Shown: in pieces, positions 58,722-64,000 of the stretch
Numbering within the stretch: the first letter of the stretch is position 1
How the letters are laid out: the number at the start of each line of letters is the position of its first letter
Assembly (NCBI RefSeq): GCF_947507565.1
Contig: NC_089191.1
Coordinates: 1,054,001-1,118,000, forward strand
DNA: 64,000 nt
Origin: Oscarella lobularis
Taxonomy: Eukaryota > Porifera > Homoscleromorpha > Homosclerophorida > Oscarellidae
Reading direction: 5' to 3'
Notes under the pieces: generated by a model
Database searches by the model: none
Told to the model about the DNA's origin: nothing
The model's input: only the letters and a program-made list of their open reading frames with translations
Program-made: the position numbers and the translations under genes

Positions 58722-59650
58722 GTTGGGCCATGGGCAGGGGGGGTTGATCGTTAGCGCACTAGGCAGCCACGCCCTTTCTAAAAGTTCGTTTTTCTGCGCT
58801 TTACGATTCTTTCTGTGCCACCTAAACATAATGGTAAGTTTCTTTGGCCAATAGAAATGGTTCAAGATTAATTCCAATGCTTGCGTGCGCTTTTTGCGGG
58901 ACTTCGTCGTCCGTGTCTAAAACAGCTCTGTGACCTTCGTTGCGTTTTGCTATGAGATTTTGGTTCATCGCAATCTTGGCTTTAGGCTTCCATAAGGCCT
59001 GCCATAGCTCGTGGCGCCGAATTTGCTCTGTCCTTTACGAACATTCGGTCCGCTTTAGGCGATGGCCTCAGCAAATGCTCTAAGCCGTGTTCGTTAGGCC
59101 AGCCCTGAGTGAGAGTGTCGCAGAGAGCTTAAGATCTTCCTCCTGCATCCAGGGCTTCCAAGCAAATAGTCTCTTTCTAAGTTCTTTGACGGGGGCGTGG
59201 TACGTCTCGAAGCTGCCTTGTAGCGCTTTCCGCAGTTTGACGCCGTTGTTTGGAAGACAGGGTGAAGCCGGTAGGCGTAAGTTCTACGCGATTACGCTTC
59301 ATCCGCGCGACTCTAGCGGCAACCTGAGCTTCGATAGATGCCATATCGCCTACATTCTGTATGAAAAATGCAAAAGGAAAGGCGCCACGAGTCACGGCGT
59401 AAAGCGTCATGGTATAACGAAGCTGAATTCTCACGGAGATCTAAAAGCTTCAATGGAAATCGCGAGAACGGAGGCGTTTTTGCGGTTGGTTGTGTTCGAT
59501 AGCAGACAAGTCTGTGGCCGACATCAGTGGCCACCTTGTCGACAACGATCACATACACGCACTAAAAATGATAGGCGACTGCGGAAAAACGTTCGCTTTT
59601 GGACGAGGTTACCGAAGCCTAGTGCGCTAACGATCAACTCCCCCTGGGCC
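58722..59650. repeat. Inverted-repeat arms (host of a nested MITE)
   Basis: 58722-58805 (starting TTGGGCCATGGGCAGGGGG, with TTGATCGTTAGCGCACTAGG) is the inverse of 59565-59650 (CCTAGTGCGCTAACGATCAA, then CTCCCCCTGGGCC). The right arm is broken by a MITE at 59651; when the MITE is removed the arm continues at 60191 as ATGGGCAAGGAAAAG, matching the left arm's inner end. So the MITE inserted into a pre-existing inverted repeat. Confidence 0.75.
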
Positions 59651-60190
59651 TAGTCAGGTGACCTGACCCTTCACGTGACCCGAGGAGAAGGGTCAGGTCA
59701 AACGCCCTATGTCGAAGTGTTGCCGTAGGAATGCGGAAGCCCCAATTATCCACTTAGCTTGATTGTGACGTAATTGACCACACCGTCGACCAGCACACGA
59801 TACATGGCTTTGGAGTTGTACATCTAGGCTGCGGCGAATGCACGTACGTGGAGATCGTCGACTTTTGAACCTTCGTCGACGCGCAGCGAGCTTGATATTT
59901 GGAAGGTAATCGTCGATCGTCGGGATAGACGTTTTCGATGAGAAGCTTCGCAGCTGAGAAGTCGATTGCTTTTTCTATCGCCGCGTTCGATAAAGGTCCC
60001 TTCTTTCGAGGCTCAGAGATCGCGTGCCAGCGAGTACTACGTAATTAATTTGATAACGACGTCACAGAGGTCTCGGCCTGTGATTGGGCCGCACTGTACA
60101 GTGCGGCGGCAACAGTTAGACATAGGGCGTTTGACCTGACCCTTCTCCCCGGGTCACGTGAAGGGTCAGGTCACCTGACTACCCTGGGCC
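59642..60190. mobile_element. MITE with 9-bp target-site duplication
   Basis: The element spans 59651-60181 (531 bp). It has inverted termini that start TAGTCAGGTGACCTGACCC and end with the complement, with one mismatch over about 63 bp. The perfect 9-bp duplication CCCTGGGCC flanks it at 59642-59650 and 60182-60190. Both this element and the one at 1513-2095 start TAGTC and give 9-bp duplications, so they likely share a transposase source. No coding capacity. Confidence 0.88.
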
Positions 60191-60437
60191 ATGGGCAAGG
60201 AAAAGTAGTGCACGCTAGAGCGGAGCTCAAAGATCAAATATATAAAACTAGCTAAAATTACCGTACCGCGACTCCATGCGGCTTCGAGGTGGTCCTACAA
60301 GAAGGTACCGTTGAGAGCAAAGCGACCAGCCTAAGCAAACTTTTACTATGCTAGACGTACATTCACATTTCAAAAATACCACAATTTCACAAACACAGTT
60401 CAGCACTGCCACAAAAATTCGATTCCTTTCATGAAAT

Positions 60438-62174
60438 TCATGCTTTCCTGAATTTCATTTCCGAAAATAACAAAGACGACTTTGTCCAACTCGACCAGAG
60501 TATATACGTATAGCTAGAACCTTTCTGAAACAAACCGTTTAGGTTTGAAGAACCGCAGCTCGTATACCACCAACCACCACGCCTACTTGTAACAGCACAG
60601 TTACGACTGTATATATCGTTGTCTTCGTCTTTTGTAGAGAACTGCATTCCATTTAAACTTGTGAGTGAATTTCCAGCTGTTCCACGGTATCCGCTAACGC
60701 TTAGCCTGTACTTGGAACTTGAACTTCCCACAAAAAAGCTGCTATATTTGGCATATGCACCATTTCCTGAGTAAGTTTTCAGGTCAATTCTTAGTTCATT
60801 TTCACCATTGAACAGCAAGAGCTTGTAAAGCCGAGCCAAACCGAGCCAATAGTCACCTCTCAGATCACCAAATCCATTTTCATAATCGGTCCAACCGCGA
60901 TCAAAATCAACTGACCCCTCCTTTCGCCGTTGAAAGACTGTCCAACCTCCGCCATCGGTTTCCATATCACAGTAAACAGACAACGACCCAACGCCAGTAA
61001 GGCTAATTCTAAAATTGCCACTGGAAAGGTGAGGCGATTTTTTATGAATACAAAGACAATCACAGCCAGAGCCTGGCTGGAGCTGACTTCCTATTACGCA
61101 CGCTCAAAAACAATTAACTAGAACATTGCTTTTCTGACCCTCAAGAAGTTGCTCCAAAATTGATTTGACCTTGTCTACTGAGACAGTGCCCGTCTATCCA
61201 AAAGAACACTTATAAAAGAAATAAAACAAAACCAAAAATACCGGTCCTCTGTATCCAGGAGGGCCTCTGGAGCCCATTGAACCTGTTGCACCTCTGGGGC
61301 CCATTGAACCTGTTGCACCTCTGGGGCCCACTGGGCCTACCGCGCCTGCTGAACCGTTGTGTCCACTCTCACCTTTAGGACCCACTGGACCTGCTGAACC
61401 TTTGGGCCCGCTGTCACCTTTACGACCCACTGGACCCTCGGGACCCTCGGGACCCTCGGGACCCGCAGGACCAGCAGGACCAACAGGGCCCGGTGGACCC
61501 GGTGGACCCGGTGGACCCGGTGGACCCGGTGGACCCGGTGGACCCGGTGGACCCGGTGGACCCGATGGACCCTGTGGACCTGCTAGACCCGGTGGACTCG
61601 GTGGACTCGGTGGACCTGCTGGACCCGGTGGACCAATTGCACCCCGAGTTCCATTGAAACCAGAAACACCAGGAAAACCCGTATTTCCGGGAATACCAGG
61701 AGGCCCATCTTTTCCTGTCTTTCCCCTCGAGCCCTTTGGACCAAGCTTGCCCTATCATTCCAACAAAGCAATTAATGTATATATATTCTCACCCATTTGA
61801 ATGAAGGAATAAACCTTCTTTCCTTTTTGCCCTCTATTTCCATTTTCGCCCGTAGGGCCCTAGAATACGCATACAAGTACATTTACCAGTCTATGCTTGT
61901 TTAGAAGAACGACAGCGTACAGGATTTCCCATTTGTCCTGGTGGGCCAGAAAAACCGGGCAGCCCAGGAGGCCCCGTTCTACCCGGTAAGCCTTGAGGCC
62001 CAACAGTTCCTGGATGGCCTCGAGGACATGTGATTTTATCGCAAACAGACGGCGGGGTCTACAGCATAAATGTAAAACTACCTAAATCCGATAATTTCCA
62101 AGCTTCCAGAATACCTGCGAAGACGTGTCGGTCATGCAGTAAACGAAGACAAAGAAAGGTAAGAAACTTCTCAT
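60438..62174 (-). CDS. Secreted collagen-fibrinogen-related (FReD) protein
   Basis: Starts [16 protein letters not shown] (signal peptide), then a Cys-containing linker ([10 protein letters not shown]), collagen GXY repeats over several exons, a short helical neck ([17 protein letters not shown]) and a C-terminal fibrinogen domain. The fibrinogen domain shows [38 protein letters not shown], a calcium site around DEDNDIY, and [17 protein letters not shown]. The layout is that of ficolins and sponge/cnidarian lectins: collagen trimers presenting fibrinogen heads, probably for matrix or recognition functions. The collagen has imperfections (PSP instead of PGP twice). Introns are short. The stop is at 60438-60440. 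Confidence 0.88.
61490..61563. repeat. 9-bp tandem repeat coding GPP
   Basis: About eight tandem copies of GGTGGACCC (read on the plus strand) in the collagen exon, giving consecutive GPP triplets on the minus strand. Likely polymorphic in length. Confidence 0.9.
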
Positions 62175-62499
62175 TTTGTTTACTGAGTAGGTCACGTGAG
62201 CCAGTGTGAATTCCCGTAGACACCTCTCCGCTTGCTTACTAAAAGGGTTCGGTTTTAAGTTCTATTCGACCCCTGACCTCCTTTACTTATACTTTCAGCC
62301 TTCACGACGCGGGATCTCTCATGTGAACACTGTCTTGTACACAGTCACGTGACAGCGAGAGAGACAAGAATCGCGTTATATCCCGAGATGGAATCGGGTT
62401 AATATTCATTACTTCTACGTCATTTTAAGCGTGCGCTACTTCAAGTTCGCGCGTGCTGTTCGCGCGTGCTGTTGAAAGGGCGCATCCTCTTTCTTTGCC
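62175..62499. other. Divergent intergenic region
   Basis: About 325 bp between the divergent collagen-FReD start and the MULE transposase start. It holds CACGTGA boxes (near 62192 and 62345) and a short tandem CGCGCGTGCTGTT (about 62448-62474). This recalls the GCGCGTGCAC words inside the 1513-2095 MITE. Confidence 0.4.
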
Positions 62500-64000
62500 A
62501 TGTTTCCTTGCACAAAGTGCGAAAAAACGTACAGCAGTCAGAAAGCTGTCAATCGCCATCGCCGGATAGCTCATGAGGAGGCAGCGTTTTGCAGCGGTCA
62601 ATTTTGCTGCCCATTGGGATGTTCAATGCTGTCATTTCGTAGGGCTACTGATTTAGTTGCTCACACTAAAGAAAACCATGGTGACAATTTAGGTAACTTT
62701 CCTACAAAAAATAATTTTTTTTAAATTTTTAATGCATTAGGGGAGACTGTGGTACATTTTAAGAATACGAAAGATTTCAAGTGCTGGAAGGATGACGTCG
62801 AAAAGAAAAGCAGAGCAAAGTATGTGAAGAGTACTGGAAAAAGCCTGTCGACAAAAGGTTTTCGTTTTGACAAAACCTTTTTGCATTTTAATAACTTCGT
62901 CGTAATTAGGAAAAGACGCCGTCGAGTACTTCGTCTGCTGTAGAGACGGGACGGCAAAAACGAATACCTGGACTGCACGCAAAACAGCCGCAAAAAGGCC
63001 AGGAGCAGCATTACGTCCATCGAAGAAAATTGGAGGGACCTGTTTTGCAAGAATGCACGTGACGTATCATTCAGACAGTTCCGTATCTGTTTGGCACATT
63101 CCAACTCACTCCGGCCATGACAATAGAAAGGATCCCGTTTCTGTATTTCCGATCCCAGAGAATATCAAAGAAAACGTACGCCAGAAAGGATTGATCGGCA
63201 TTCCCGTAGAAAGAATTATTAGAGGTCAGAGCAATGCACGCACTGTGGATAAAGAAATAACCTCAATTAACTGACGTAACATTTTAAGATATTCGACAAA
63301 CCATTGGGCACCGAAGCAACCGAGGCGATTTTGAATCAAGCGCCAAACGAGAACACCTCATCACAAAACAAGACTGTAGAAATTACCTAAGAGAAATAAA
63401 CAAAGTCGCTTCCGGAATATGTCATGACAACGACGCCCTGTCTCTTGACTTGATTGTTCAGCAATTGCGGAATGAACGTTACGATCCTACAACAATCTAC
63501 AAACCTTACGGTGTAGAAAGTAGAGAGCTACCTCAAGTGCAAAAAGATGCATTTATTTTGGGTAAAAATCTACTACCTGTTTCTCGCTTTATTAGTTAAT
63601 TAATTTCTGAATACAGGTTTGATGACCAGCACACAAAAGCATGCCTTAGAAGCGTTCGGAAATCGAATTATTTGCATGGACACTACGCACAAGACGACTC
63701 AGTACGCACAAATCAAGCTTCTGACCTTGATGGTTGCTGATGACTACGGAGAGGGTACAAGACGTTGACGTTCCTTTCATTTGTTGTTCATACTTTTGTA
63801 GGAATAGCAGTCGCTTGGTTAATCACCGATAGGGAGACAGCCCTGCACATTAAACTGTTTCTGGAAAGCGTCTTTTTGCGAGTCCCTAACATAGAAGTGA
63901 ACGCAATCATGACAGATGATGGTAAGGTTTTACAATAAAAATACAAGTATTACCATCACCTAATACAAAATAATTAACAAAATAATAATTTTCAATTTAC
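62500..64000 (+). CDS. C2H2/FLYWCH-type and MULE transposase (partial, truncated by the window)
   Basis: ATG at 62500. First exon encodes a C2H2 finger (MFPCTKCEKTYSSQKAVNRH, with a second Cys/His unit). A FLYWCH/FAR1-like zinc region follows (FKCWKDDV..., YFVCCRDG, then CFARMHV and a histidine in THSGHDN). The MULE catalytic segment has FGNRIICMDTTHKTTQYAQI (first Asp), LLTLMVADDYGEG, then IEVNAIMTDDG (second Asp) at the edge. Introns are GT-AG, about 50-55 nt (62693-62740, 62858-62909), and all joins keep frame. Not a host gene by domain content. It is open so far, so it may be an intact element whose right end is beyond 64000. Confidence 0.85.

Larger units (their letters stand above)
55185..60437. 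other. Repeat-rich intergenic block, no reliable gene
   Basis: About 5.2 kb assembled from repeats. It has at least two direct-repeat families (55555-55740 with 56935-57180; 55750-56060 with 58250-58575), a foldback with minisatellite (56109-56457), a pair of inverted arms (58722-58805 with 59565-59650) and a MITE (59651-60181). A plus-strand exon-like stretch at 58134-58240 has a signal-peptide-like MTDILVGTFLALAASQLVH, but I find no partner exons. Long frames at 59087-59653 and on the opposite strand show no domain. Confidence 0.6.

Noticed and set aside
59087-59653. Long plus-strand frame of 188 residues with overlapping minus-strand frames
   Set aside because: No recognisable domain, no splice partners, lies between inverted-repeat arms and next to a MITE; frames on both strands open by chance in GC-rich repeats.

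Overview
The window is nuclear DNA of an animal. It holds spliced genes for animal families: Tubby, ATAD2, ACOT13, a CYP4-type P450, an ACP7-type purple acid phosphatase, a collagen-fibrinogen protein, and SRCR, C-type lectin, VWD, EGF and cadherin modules. Introns are very short, mostly 40-70 nt with a floor near 48-50 nt, and some carry TTAATTAA-type sequence. Several introns begin with GC instead of GT. Compact introns, an early-animal gene set and many small inverted-repeat transposons suggest a marine invertebrate, most plausibly a sponge of the homoscleromorph (Oscarella) type. That placement is inference. All gene models were spliced by eye.

Layout. 1-5.8 kb: the 3' end of an actin-family gene, two foldback elements (one a MITE with a perfect 9-bp target duplication), a Golgi-type sulfotransferase and a small unknown gene. 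5.8-9.6 kb: a receptor-like kinase (minus strand) with a Kelch ectodomain and a TKL-type kinase. 9.6-11.4 kb: a gene-poor stretch with an assembly gap. 11.4-22.0 kb: a dense block of housekeeping genes (Tubby, CYP4, four-EF-hand protein, ACOT13 and ATAD2 in divergent arrangement). 23.3-40.8 kb: one giant adhesion gene on the minus strand. It joins a Bark beetle/Anakonda-like triple-repeat SRCR/beta-helix ectodomain and C-type lectin domain to PSI, VWD, many EGF and about seven cadherin repeats, then a transmembrane segment and a tail with NPxY. 41.9-51.5 kb: an ankyrin-ROC-COR-Death gene, split by a TTAA-flanked 4.4-kb DNA transposon with an apparently intact seven-exon transposase. 51.7-52.2 kb: a decayed partial copy of the giant gene. 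52.6-55.2 kb: the purple acid phosphatase. 55.2-60.4 kb: a repeat-rich stretch with nested inverted repeats, a foldback with a minisatellite loop and a second 9-bp-TSD MITE. 60.4-62.2 kb: a secreted collagen-fibrinogen protein. 62.5 kb to the end: a C2H2/MULE-type transposase cut by the window edge.

The genes do not form an operon or pathway. The main themes are cell-surface and matrix biology (giant Bark-cadherin protein, Kelch kinase receptor, collagen-FReD, sulfotransferase) and dense DNA-transposon activity. The strongest candidates for something undescribed are the Bark-cadherin fusion protein, the intact TTAA transposon inside a 62-nt host intron, the Kelch/TKL receptor kinase, and the TAGTC-ended 9-bp-TSD MITEs with a possible MULE partner in the same window.
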